DNA from: Notospermus geniculatus
Taxonomy: Eukaryota > Nemertea > Pilidiophora > Heteronemertea > Lineidae
Assembly: GCA_002633025.1 (NCBI GenBank)
Contig: NMRB01000540.1
Location: 145,924-209,923 of the forward strand
Reading direction: 5' to 3'
DNA: 64,000 bases
Part shown: one piece after another, positions 1 through 12,100 of the stretch
Layout: every line of letters begins with the position of its first letter
How positions within the stretch are numbered: position 1 is the stretch's first letter
Made by a program: the position numbers and the translations under genes
Notes under the pieces: model-generated
Database searches by the model: none
Told to the model about the DNA's origin: nothing
The model's input: only the letters and a program-made list of their open reading frames with translations

Positions 1-985
1 CAATTTCACACTGGTGACCCCACGGCTTTGAAATTTGTGGTACACCAAGGTAAAGGGTATCCCTCAGTGTCCTGAAAATATCAAGTCAATATCGTATTTG
101 GTTGCAGAGTAATTGGCGTACAAGCAAGGCCTTTTTTCGACCACGAGAAATCGGGATTCTGACGGGAAGCCAAAAGTCGCGAAACATGTCCTCCTTTATT
201 ACGCTGTCAATTTCACACCGGTGACCCGAGGGCTTTGAAATTTGTGGTACACCGAGGTAAAGGGTAGCCCTCGGTGTCCTAAAAATATCAAGTCATTATC
301 TTTTTCCGTTGCAGAGTAATTGGCCTACAAGCAAGGTCAGTTTTCGTGCCCCGCGCGGTCGGCATTCTGACGGAAAAGCTAAGTCGCGAAACATGTCCTC
401 CTTCTATACGCTGCCAATTTCACACTGGTGACCCCACGGCTTTGAAATTTGTGGTACACCAAGGTAAAGGGTATCCCTCAGTGTCCTGAAAATATCAAGT
501 CAATATCGTATTTGGTTGCAGAGTAATTGGCGTACAAGCAAGGCCTTTTTTCGACCACGAGAAATCGGGATTCTGACGGGAAGCCAAAAGTCGCGAAACA
601 TGTCCTCCTTTATTACGCTGTCAATTTCACACCGGTGACCCGAGGGCTTTGAAATTTGTGGTACACCGAGGTAAAGGGTAGCCCTCGGTGTCCTAAAAAT
701 ATCAAGTCATTATCTTTTTCCGTTGCAGAGTAATTGGCCTACAAGCAAGGCCAGTTTTCGTGCCCCGCGCGGTCGGCATTGACGGGAAAGCTAAGTCGCG
801 AAACATGTCCTCCTTCTATACTCTGTCAATTTCACACCGTTGACCCCAGGGCTTTGAAATTTGTGCTACACCGAGCTAAAGGGTAGCCCTCGGTGTCCTA
901 AAAATGTCACTGAGTCAATATCTTTTTTGGTTGCAGAGTAACTGGCCTACAAGCAAGGCTGTTTTTGTGGCGTTAACTGACTGGC
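1..985. repeat. Tandem satellite with two alternating monomers
   Basis: Units of about 207 bp begin CAATTTCACAC and end near ATGTCCTCCTT. Two variants alternate: A at 1-207 and 415-621, B at 208-414 and 622-826. A third, more diverged B-like unit runs from 827 and fades near 985. The A copies are almost identical to each other, as are the B copies, while A and B differ clearly. This makes a higher-order dimer of about 414 bp. The array is open at the left edge of the window. No coding potential is seen. Confidence 0.9.
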
Positions 986-2630
986 ATTCTCACGCATAGT
1001 GACAAGAATGTCCAAAAATGCAAATGCAAATGTATGCTGTGGTCAAAATATATCATCCCAAAAAAAATCTCGCACCATTCCAAGGCCCTACGACTTGCCC
1101 TTCCCCCCTTCAAACACTTACGCCCCTACAGCCAATTCAGTAATACATGTACAAGATGTATAGGCCTTATAGTTATGCTGGCCTCTTCCCGCACTTCCCA
1201 TCTTCCCAATTCCCTTCCACATGTACGCCAACACCACAATTCCCGAATTCCCGTTTTCCCATCTTCCCACCACTTCTAAGGACATGAAAGATAACAACAA
1301 ATTCCACACTTCCCCAACTTCCCCAACTCCCATCCTCCCGCCCGACTCCCAACAACAACTCCGACGCAACAATACCGTACACGTCGAGACGTCGTAAATG
1401 AAATAACTTAACTGCCACAATACAAATTACTTTATTATTAATTATTAATTAATATATTAATTATTAATTTTACTTGAAAAATTCATACAGTCAAATAATC
1501 TCGTAAATTAAACAGCCGACGACAGTACCTCGAACAAGTCGCAAGTTGATACGAAATAGTCATTCGTGCTATATGACAGAAGTACCAAAACAATTCCCAG
1601 ACTGATGTCCGGTATACTACACTTGAGCCCAGCATGCTCAGTCAGCCGCAAACATGGCAAAACAAAACCAACAAAGCATGAGAGCCTGCTCCTGGCAGTG
1701 CAGTGCATGCATGATGAGTGGCAGTGCTGAGTTAACTGGAGGCTGCTAGTGCTAAGCAGCAACAAGCCCAGCCTACATTCGATTCAATGCCGTTTTTCAG
1801 ATAGATCTCGTTCAAAATGGCCACACACTTGCTGTCCAGTACCCGGAGTACATAAAGAAATATCGACCGGAATAATCAATACGTTTATAAACAGTTTGAT
1901 TATGGGCGAAATTACAAAAAATTATACACAACCTGAGCAAGAACTGGGAGGGTGGACGCCATGATGATTCAGTGTGTGAAAATATCGGCAGGTGGCGCCC
2001 AGGCATACTCTTAAAGGGACTATCTCGCTGTTGTGGGTTGATGGGTTTCAAATCGCACCGCTAGGGGCGTAGCTAGCGAGGAGGGACGGGCAAATGCCCG
2101 CAGACCCTAAAAAATCGTGTTTTTCATGCTGATTTTGCAGAAGAAAAATTAGTGGTGAATAAACGTTGTTCTTTCCTCTCCCCAGAGCTGGAGACACACT
2201 CGGTGTACCGGTCTTTTTCAGTGTCGCCCGTTTGCCAGTGCCTCCCTCCAAAAGATTTGGCGGAATTAGCCGCGACGAGTTATTAAAGATGTTATAGGGG
2301 AGGTTGTCTCGCCGTTTCCGCGTGTCCACGAAACAAAATCGCGTACAGGAGCATTCTCAGCCATTGCACCGGTATGGTGCACTCTCACGTTCACTAACCA
2401 GCGTCGGTCGGATCCGGGGGCGTGGGGGCGAAGGAGTGATGCCAAATCAAAGAAATTTGGCATGCATTCCATTAGATGACTTGGTTTCTTTTCAGTTATC
2501 AAGGTATTTCGTCATTTTTTTCGAGAATAGTGTCCAAGCCCCACGGATGGTTGCTGGACCTAATTAAGAGAGTGGATGTAATTAAGAAGAAACTGATTTA
2601 GCTGAAAGAAAAGGGTTTAATTAGTCAGTC
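986..2630. other. Intergenic stretch without a recognised gene
   Basis: Only short uninformative reading frames occur here. 1425-1475 is very AT-rich (runs of ATTAATTA). 1190-1350 is a pyrimidine-rich, CTTCCC-repeating tract whose long open frames on the minus strand are a composition effect. I see no exon, RNA gene or repeat that I can name. Confidence 0.5.
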
Positions 2631-2631
2631 A

Positions 2632-2907
2632 TTGCCGTGGCTGCAGTGTGTGACTGTGGCTTCGAACTTATCCAGCATCCACCCGACTCTCCATGATTTG
2701 ACACCATCGGACTTCCACCTTTACCCAAACATAAAAAAACAATTGTCTGGAAACCTTTTTCAGGGAGATAATTTCGTGATATCAGCCGTTGAGGACTTTT
2801 TTGAGAAGCAGGAGGAAACCTTCTACGCCGCAGGGTGGTTCCAGGCGGTGCAGCATGCACCACTGGCACTGTGGACCACCAAGAGGACTATGTTGAAAAA
2901 TAACTAG
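2632..2907 (+). pseudogene. Mariner-type transposase, C-terminal remnant
   Basis: The translation contains HDLTPSDFHLYPNIKKQLSG followed by a region ending EETFYAAGWFQAVQH. It matches the end of mariner-family transposases: the D-L-x-P-S-D block with the last catalytic Asp, the F/Y-x-L-x-P-x-x-K-x-x-L-x-G block, and the FY-x-x-G block. Only this C-terminal part is present. After QH the usual ending continues in a different frame, so a frameshift is likely. No N-terminal DNA-binding part or first two catalytic Asp motifs were found upstream. It is a decayed copy and cannot be active. Confidence 0.75.
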
Positions 2908-3684
2908 GATAGAATCGTATTATCCAAGGGTATCATAGTGAGGCTCAAAACTTTTCATCCGACCTTCGTAAGCTAGACACCCGGGGCTAGACACTGATCC
3001 CGGGACACTGATAGCCTAGAGGTAGGCTACTTGGAAGGAAAGCGAAAAGAACTGTTGAATGCCGATTGTAGCCTAGGCCTGTTAAATTTACATCGCATGA
3101 AGTTGTTTCTACAACTTGGACCAATAGCATGAATAGAAGTGGAAACTTTCTGCTGCGACTCCCAGGCACGCGCCAGTCCTTTTATAATTCCCGCCAAAAA
3201 TATTTCTAGGTTGTCTCCATAGAGAAATGACGCTTTGCGAATTGCGCAGCCTACTGCGCAACCGGAAGAAATCTTGACAAGTCACACGAAAAGTTTTCTA
3301 GTCGTCGTGTTTTCAATGTAAAAGTCCGTGTTTATGCGTGAGTTCGCTTGTTGTATGAGCCAATTTCAGGAAAAGTAAATTCATCTCATGATTATCCTGG
3401 CTAGAGTACTTGTACTTTGTGAAATATTTCTCGAAATGGGACTGGAGAGGTCGGATGTTGTCGAGTCGATACGATACACTCATCTCATGCATGCATGCAC
3501 TGCACTGCAGTATACACTACACTAGGCCTATATGCTGCACGTGCACTGCATAGAGAGTCCTATCATGCTATAGGCGCGCACTGCATGGCCTGCATGCGCA
3601 CAACCACCATGGTAGCAGTTAGGCCTACAGTTAGTGGAGTAGTTTGGCCTAGGGTCATCATGCATCATGGATTGCTACTGCCAT

Positions 3685-3856
3685 CACAGGTCCTTGTGAA
3701 GTTGTGTGTGGGGCCTAGGCCTAGCTACGGTAAACCAAGCATGCCAAGTGGGTACCCCACTATAATATAAAAATAGACGTCTATTTTTATATTATAGTGG
3801 GGTACCCACTTGGTTTACCGTAGCTAGGCCCCACACACAACTTCACAAGGGCCTGT
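3685..3856. repeat. Long near-perfect palindrome
   Basis: Two arms of about 80 bp face each other around the centre ATAGACGTCTAT at 3773-3784. The arms run from about CACAGGTCCTTGTGAAG through GGTACCCCAC to the centre and back. Differences are two short insertions in the left arm (an extra CTAGGC and an extra ATGCCAAGC-like block). There is essentially no loop. It is either a foldback element or an inverted duplication. No coding sequence lies inside. Confidence 0.85.
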
Positions 3857-4755
3857 GCTGCCATAGTCCGAACACTGCCTCCTGTTGCTCATTTGCAGAA
3901 CTGACGGCCGCAACTAGAGTCAGATGAAGCCTATCGCGGGGGGTCTATTTTGATTGGTCCGTCCATCTCCAGGTCGTGTTTTGAATACATTTAGTGCACG
4001 GCAATCGCATCACTTGACAACGCTGCTTTCAGGCATTTTACTTGCTGTTTCAACCAGCTACACTCGCAATCACGCTCTCTGTTCACTCTTAGCCAGACAA
4101 ACATTAAGAAAACCGCAATTTGTTATCAAAATCACGAAAAATATTCCTCTCGAAAAGCCGAATCGGCGAATGCAGAGCATCGCCATCTTTTTACAGTTTG
4201 AGGTCACGTGATACGAACCACCAATCGGTGGTCTGATCATGCTGATGACGTAGAACCAAAATCTGGTTCTTCGTTTACTCATCATCTGACTCTGTATTAG
4301 CGTCCAGCAGATTCTAAAAATAGCAATACGAGTCAGACGTTCGGACTAGTGCTGCCATGCTTTGCTGGGTCGACGGGGTCAGGAGCATGGGATCGGGAGA
4401 GATCATTAGGCCTACATGATGTACCGGTAGGGCCTAGGCCTAGTAAGTAGGGCCTAGGTTGGTTAGGCCTGGCCTAGGCCTAAAAAAAGGTGTGGGTTCC
4501 GGTAACCCCACCGACCCTAATTTTTGCCCCCAAAATTCCATACTCAACTTTTTTATCACCATTTTCGACCATAAAGTTAACCCACGTGCTTTCTGCGCTA
4601 TAAATAACCTACTGACGAACTCTTCCGACGATGTCTGACATGTCCGAGAAGAACCACACTTGACACTGGACTCAGGCTACATTCCTAGGACCTTTGATCC
4701 CTGTGATAACAGTGATATGATTTTTGATTTGTCTCCCCAATCAAGAAAATAACTA

Positions 4756-5150
4756 AGGCCTAAAAAAAAAAATGTCTTGTTTCGGGTCATGTCAGTTTGA
4801 AAAGTTAGGGTCGGTCGGTCGGAATAAAATTTTATTTTTTACAAATTTTTTCCCAAAGTTTGCTTGAAAAACTGTGTGTAAAATAGGAAATGTCAGCTGA
4901 AATAACGAAGTGGAACTGATCTGTAACATAGGGGGCCTAGGAAGAGCTGTAGATTCTGCCATGTCATGAATGTTCCTTCTTCATTTGTTGTTCTCTTGTC
5001 ATTTTTTGAAAGTTTTAATTGAAAAAACAGTATTATTGTGTGATTTTTTAGTTTTATTTTTTCTAGGTTTGGAAAAAATTTTTAGGGTCGGGGCATTTTC
5101 AGGAGGGTCGGTCGGCTGACCCGAAACAAGACATTTATTTTTTTAGGCCT
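4756..5150. mobile_element. MITE-like element with 34-bp inverted ends
   Basis: The left end AGGCCTAAAAAAAAAA then TGTCTTGTTTCGGGTCA is mirrored at the right end by TGACCCGAAACAAGACA then an A/T tract and TTTTAGGCCT. Sub-terminal GGGTCGGTCGG motifs also face each other. The element is about 395 bp and carries no reading frame. The flanks AACTA and AATCA do not give a convincing target duplication. Another stretch just upstream, 4479-4540, begins with the same AGGCCTAAAAAAA and may be a diverged relative. Confidence 0.75.
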
Positions 5151-5567
5151 AATCAATTAGGCCTCGGCCTATATGTACCGGTACTAAGAATCATCAGCAA
5201 TTATGGGCTGACTTTTTCATCAACATAAACTCAACATGAAGTAGGCTGAATTGTTGAAAAAATCAGCAATTAGCCTAGTCTTGATCTAGTGTCTTAGCCG
5301 AGGATCTTGATCCCTTCACCTTGCCTAAATCACCAGTGATTTGATTTGTCTCTCCAATCAAGTAAATAACTCATCATACAGATATTTCTACCATTCAACT
5401 TTCAAATTAAAACGGGACGTTTTTGTATGGGGACGTTTTGACTGGAGTTGCCGGGATGTTCTGGCATACATTTTGACTGGCTACCGATTTAAAGGCCCTT
5501 GCCCTTGGCCTTGATGGGATGACATCCCGGCGCCGTCCCCGGCCCAGCTTTCCGTCTGTCATAATGT

Positions 5568-5575
5568 TGACGTCA
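5568..5575. promoter_or_regulatory. CRE-like palindrome upstream of CCDC17
   Basis: TGACGTCA lies about 400 bp upstream of the chosen CCDC17 start codon. A possible splice acceptor (TTTTCAG) at 5816-5822 suggests that the coding exon begins near 5823 and that a 5' untranslated exon lies upstream. The site fits a promoter-proximal CRE, but this is inference. The same word is common in the repeats of this window. Confidence 0.25.
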
Positions 5576-5978
5576 GTAATGGCAGACATTGAAATGAAGT
5601 TACATCCTGGAAACCACCATGAATATGTCTATGCCAAAAACTCAATAAGACTAAAAGAAGAGCATCCACAAGAGTGGTCCGCAACAACTGCGTCCACAAA
5701 TGTGTCTATCTAATCATGGCATGTGTGTTGAATTGTAGAAGAATCATAAACCTCACTTGGAAAGGCAGCAGGTTCGACAATATTATCATACAAAACATTT
5801 TGTATCTTTATTAAATTTTCAGGTGATGAATTTACTACTGTTTGGAATGACAAGGATACTGTGAAGTGAACCACTGAAGTAGTCACCAAGTGTGTTGAAT
5901 GCTATACCTGAAACAAGCAAATATCAGGTATTCTGTCAACAATCAGAAGAAGAAAAAACCTTTGACTTAGCATTCACT

Positions 5979-6164
5979 ATGGATACCTTAAAGTGTGAAG
6001 ACTGTAACATGCTGTTCAAGAATCCCGCCCAGCTGACAAAGCACAAGGAAAAGTTCTGTATAGGAGGCAGTCTGGGCGATCCAAACTTATTATCAGTCCG
6101 GCCAACAAATCGTCCATACTCGCCAGATGACTCCATAATTGAAAGTGATAGAGGATTAACACCG
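5979..6164 (+). CDS. CCDC17 first coding exon (zinc-finger-like N-terminus)
   Basis: The exon encodes MDTLKCEDCNMLFKNPAQL followed by TKHKEKFCIGG. It is a single C-x2-C-x12-H-x4-C finger-like module followed by FCIG, the hallmark N-terminus of CCDC17 (the vertebrate form has the same spacing and the same FCIG). An in-frame ATG lies upstream at 5892. I prefer 5979 because it puts the finger next to the initiator, as in the family, and has a good context (G at +4). The donor is ACCG|GTACGT at 6165. The exon ends in phase 0 after LTP. Confidence 0.8.
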
Positions 6165-9100
6165 GTACGTTTTTGTGTGCGTCTGCGTGTGGTTCTGTTC
6201 ATGTATGTGTCATTCGTTATGTCTGGTGTGATTTTGCTTCTGAAGTGAAAGGGTGTTGCACCCTCTGCCTCGCTTGTGTTTCAATTCCATGCTTTTTCTG
6301 GCTTCAGTCTTCTATTCTATCAGAATTATATTTGAAAATCACATCTTCTTCATGAAAGGTACAATTGATGTATGACTGTTTTTCACTCTCTCTCTTTGGT
6401 TTTGTGTGTATGTCCTGGATAATATTGTCAGTTGGCCAGCATGGCTCTGTGTTCTTGGGGTCTCTTCATTATGTTCTAGTAGACATGAGGGAGGCACACC
6501 TTCGATTTATGCTTCAAAGGTCAAGTTGCCTTGTTCAATACCTCCCTCCTAAAGCCTAATGCATACTTCGACGCACGACCGTCACCGGCGACCAACGCGC
6601 GATCTTGCGTTCGATGCCGCCCCCGCCGTGCGATTTGGTCGGCGTCCGATCGCGAGGCTGTAATTACTTGAGTCATTTCATAACGGGTCGCCGTCGCTAA
6701 AGAACGCTGGACTATAAATCAATTCCTCGAAGTCGGCGTCCGATTTGATCGCGCGTCGGACGCCGATGGTCTTGCGTCGAAGTATGAACTGGGCTTAACT
6801 CTCTTTGTCAGTTCTTCAGCCATGGGAATTGTACAACTTTAAAAGAAATTCTCACTGTTTGCAAACCATTGTGCGCCGTTACCTGTAGTATAAAGGCCTT
6901 GTGTATGTCTACTCATGCTGTGCGATTTTGCAAATTGTTTAACTCGCCTATGTCACAGTTTTATGCATGGGTGCTTTCAGTTCTTCAGACTTAATGTGAG
7001 CAGATAAATACTTTCATTATAGGCTGGCATATATCACGAATAGAAAATGATTTGTTGCCTGTACAATGTCAGTATAAGGCAGCAGTGCTATCTGCGATAA
7101 GAGTAGCCTAATACGTGCATTTTATGTCCAAATGTAATAACATATCTTGCTTAAATCACGGATATTCTCGGCTAAGGCTCAATTGAACAAATATCCATCA
7201 GGGTTTGGCACTGGATTAGAATACAAATTCTCTCAGGCTGCCATAAAATCAGTTTGGTAGTGATTTATTCTGAGAATCTGGTATAATTTTTTGATTATCC
7301 TAAACTTGAAATGAGGTTGTTTTATTGTGATACTAATAAAAAAATAGATAAAGTGATTGTAATTATGTTGTCAAAGGTCATGTACTGGCCGTATGGTGGA
7401 CTGTGGCCGTGCCATCGAGCAGGTAGTATGTGTATTCTGCCCAGGGAATATCACCATAATCTTCATACATGAAAGAAAGCAATAATGAAGTACACCTGAA
7501 TAAACCCGCTGAAATGATTGAACAATCTTGCACTGTCATGAATGTCATAATAACAGTGTCAGTTCCTTTGGAATGAAAATTGTAAGCAATACCATTTGGC
7601 GTGTTTGGCTCTTCCAATCAGTATGCGCTCTCCCTCCTCTCTTTCGCGTTTCAGCTGCTACAGATCCGTCGATATGCAAATGTGGGCGTGGCTTTCTGCT
7701 GAAATAATCAGAATTTGCAGTGCAGGTCCACAAGATAAATTCTGTCAAACATACTTATTACGTTCAGTGACACTGTGGTTGGTCATTGCCAGCAAGTTGC
7801 CATGGAACGCCGGGGAGGGGTTCGTCAAATTGAATCTTTCATCAAGTCAAGGAAACCACACTTTCATTGATTGAGGCATGCCCATGCCGATTGGGTTGTC
7901 ATTTGATATTATTACCATCCCCATAACACTTTATTCAAATACTTGACAGTAATGTAATTGAACCTAGTCTGAGTGGTTTGACATTCCTTCAGCTATGGCT
8001 GTTCATTCTGCTACTTGGAGATGAAGAGTGGACAGTACTACCACCAGTACTCAAAATCTTGTCCACATTTCTATCAAAATATGTTCTATGGATTATTAAT
8101 CATGACTAAGTTTTAATTAGTGAAATTTTTTGTGCCTTCTGTAAAATGGCCAACACTACTGGAAATGACTACATGTCTGGAATCCTATCAGGGGTCTATG
8201 TAAGTTCGACCAAGGGCTATTGTTTCAGGTTACCGGTATTCAGAATATCTTGCTCTTAAAGCAAAGGTCATTTACCTAGGCCTTTAACTCATCCATACTA
8301 ACTGACCATGATTCAAAACTGTGGAACATGCAGAAGAGTTTGAAATCCAACCACAGACTTCATATTTCGTTTTCAATTTCAGTGACCTTTTAGTTGCCCC
8401 TGCCATACCCCTGGCTGTCTTTCCTAAATCCTCCAGTCCAATCCTTGTTGTTGCTCCAAATGATGTTGGTGTGTACAATGTACATGTAGGCCTACTAGTA
8501 CTACTCACAAGCTAAACTCAACTTATCCAGACTGACACTGTATTGGTACATGTAAAATAAAACTGTACCGTTTGTTTAAAAAGCAGTAAATTAGGCAGTA
8601 GGGCCAACAGCATAAAGGCAGTCCCTTGACTATAAAAGTCAAAATGCTTGAATGTGTGATCAGATACCCCTAGGCCTTTCTGTGCATGTTGCTTACAAGT
8701 TGTGCTGAAAAGTTTGAGATTCAAGTGTGCAGAGAAATGAGTTGTTGTGTGAATGTTCACTGAATGCGGCCAAACTGGAAATACCGTACCGCAGTTGATC
8801 AACGACAGCATTACATGTAGATTGTCGTATTTGTTGTTATATATTTTCAAATAGATGGCAGGCCTCATCGTAACCCGTGGACTTGCATAAATGTTGACAA
8901 AATCTTTCTTTGTCAAGCAAGTAGGGCCTACGTCTATAGTGTGACATTCATTCGTCACTTCATGGTATCCTTGACTTGAGGCTATCATGCATAAGATAAA
9001 TGATTGTTGATACATACTATGGTGATACACACCTGAAGAAATCAAGTAATCCTTTTGATAATCCTTTGAATGTTTGTGACGATAGGCCTATATGATCCAT

Positions 9101-12100
9101 GGCCAGTTCTGCAGTGCGTTGATATGAAAGAAAGTGAATGGTGTAACGGTTGTTGATAGGACGATGTGCATGGTCACTGGAGTGAGTGAGCAAAGTTTGA
9201 TGTGAAATGTCATAATTTGCCGCTACATGGAAATTGAACTACTAGGCCCAGCATGTGGGCCGTGTCAGTTGCTCTGCCGTCACAGGTATCGGAGTACTTT
9301 CGCTGGTTTTACTGGACCGTACTGCTATGAATGTAGTGTTTTGTGTACCCATGTCCGTCATCCTCGCAAGCTAGATCCTCGGGAGCTTGAAGCTGCTGAT
9401 GAGGAGGAACTGAAAAAAAGGTTTGAGGTTTGTGTTGACTGAAAGACAGCATCAGCAGTTGATCCTGAAGTCAGATATCTTTCCTTAGCAACATGGACTG
9501 TCCGTAACCAAAAATTGATATTTTTGCCATGACCTATGCCATCCTACCAGGGTATCGCTGAATCCATGCTGGTCAGAAAAAACTCCTGGGCAAGCTCTAA
9601 ATGAGCACTTGTCCATGGGCAAGTACCCAAATGAAACATCTTTCAATATTTAATCGAGAAATATAACAGTGGGGCAAGTGACAATTAGGTCAGGCAAGCA
9701 GAAATTTACCTTGAGGTTGCCTGTGGGCAAGTGTGCCAAAATCTGATTTGTCAAGCACTGTGTTGGTAGCCAATGGATTGGGGGGGGGGGATGTTGTTAG
9801 TAGTATAGTACGTTGGTATTGAACACTCATTTCCATTTAAAGTGAGGCGGGTCAGCGGGGTGGGTCCAAATGTACTATAGTATGTGGTTTTAATCCTAGG
9901 CCTTGTATGTGAATCTAACCCTAGGTCCGTATGTGCTCTAACCCTAGTATGCGACTCTAACCCTAGGTCCTTTAGGGGTCCCCTGACTAGGCCATGTAAC
10001 CCTAACCCTAGGTCCGTATGTGCTCTAACCCTAGTATGTGACTCTAACCCTAGGTCCTTTAGGGGTCCCCTGGCTAGGCCATGTAACCCTAACCCTTGGT
10101 CCTATTGTAGGTGACTTTAATGGTGGCACGGCTTGAGCCTACCCTTAGCCCCTAACCCTGACTCGATTCACTGTTGAAGCCGCATGATATTCTTGGTATT
10201 CNTTCATTCCATCTCCAATGAGTTCAGTCAGTTTCTGGTGTTTTTCATCTCTATGTACTTCATATGCCATTTGAATCATATCAGCAATTACATCATCGGT
10301 TTCTTCCTTGCTGCTGCTGCTGCCATCACTCGCACTGTCGACACTGGACTCGCTGCTGCTACTTTCTTCTACATGACTCGTACTGTCAACACTGGACTCG
10401 CTGTCACTACTTCCTTCTACATTACCTGTACTACCGACACTAGCATTGCTTCCATCCTCACTTGTCATATGTGACAAGATTCCCACCTCTTTCTTCATAT
10501 CGACACTGTCACTGTCGAGTTTGTAAAAATTCCGATGTTGTGTCCTACTGTGGCGATTCTTACTAAAGATGCTTGCAAAACTTTTGCCACAGAGATCGCA
10601 GAAGAAAACCATATGTGCTCTTGTCGAATGTTTGAAGGGAAATGAGGATTGGATTAAAGGAACATAGCTTTTCACCACATTGTGCACATTGTGCCAGCAC
10701 ATTTTTACCGCACATTCCTGTACATTTTATGTAGAATCCAAATCCAATAAAAAGATAACATTGGAGAAGATGGGGTTGAAGGACCCTTACTAAACACATT
10801 ATGCACATAGTGTCACCATGTCTTCACGTGTCAGCACATCTTCACATTGTGCACACTGTGTCGGCACATCTTCACATTTTCTGCACATTCCTGAACATTT
10901 ACGCAGAATCCAAATCCATTGGAAGGATAACATCAGATCGAGGATGGGATTGAAGGAACATAACTACATGTATGTTCACATTGTGCACTTTGTTTCAGCA
11001 CACTTCACATGTTCTGCGCATGTCTACACATTATTTACACATCTCCGCACATGCCTGGAGTTGAAAGGGTACCCTGCTGGTACCCTTATGTTGTCGGGTT
11101 GCACATTACTACTACAGTATCTTTTCCCAAACATGCCTGTATTTGATGCTTTCCAGCTCGAGGTGCTGCTTTGAATGAAACAAATCTTACTTGCTGCATG
11201 GGCACATCTATGCAAAACCAATGTAAATATGCGAACGCAAACACTGGGAACGAGGTTCCATTAAAAATTGTAAAAAATGGGATAATGACATTTTCAAATT
11301 CAGTCAGTCAAAATGTACATTTTGTGCAATTCACATTGATTTTGAAGCGGCAGATTTTACAGAATACGCCTCCGAAGTTTGGCTGTCTAATACATTTCCC
11401 ATTAAACTAAAATCCTTCTTTCGCCTTTTTCTCAAAATGACGCTTTGTATTGAGATCCGCACGCGTGGTAGATAGCCCATCCATTGAATCCCACAATGCC
11501 GAGTGCAGAATCCTCCTTAAGGTCATCCATTAATCGATTTCCATTGTGTGCCATCACGCGAATGACCCCAAGTTGACTTCTAAAATGTAGCACAAGTGTA
11601 GCCAGAGAATAGACACATTTTCCTGATCTCTCCTCCCTGTTATATACTTTTCTAAAGGGTGGTACTTACAGTGTGTTATTCAACCTCGTCCCCTCGTATA
11701 CTTTTCTAAAGGGTGGTACGTACCGTGTGTAATTCAACGCGTCTCCAGGTGTATTTTTGTGATTCATATCTCACCTGTCCGAGGACAAGGATCTCTCCCG
11801 ATACGCTAGTGAATGTACATGGGATTCGTGTAGAAAACATACAAATGACCATTCCTTTACATTTGATAGTGTATTGTGGGCACACAGGTGTACTACAGCG
11901 GGTCTCCGACAGGTTAAAATTTCTGTAGCCCATTCAAAATTGTTGTGGGAACAATATACGATGTGCCCCCCGTGTCAAAAGGTCATGTGCTGCATATGAA
12001 CTCCTAATGAACTACACTACCTGTAGGTGTAGCCAGTATCTGTACACACAATCATAAGGACAGGTATAGGACATCCATTCATGGTGGTGATACTTGCTGA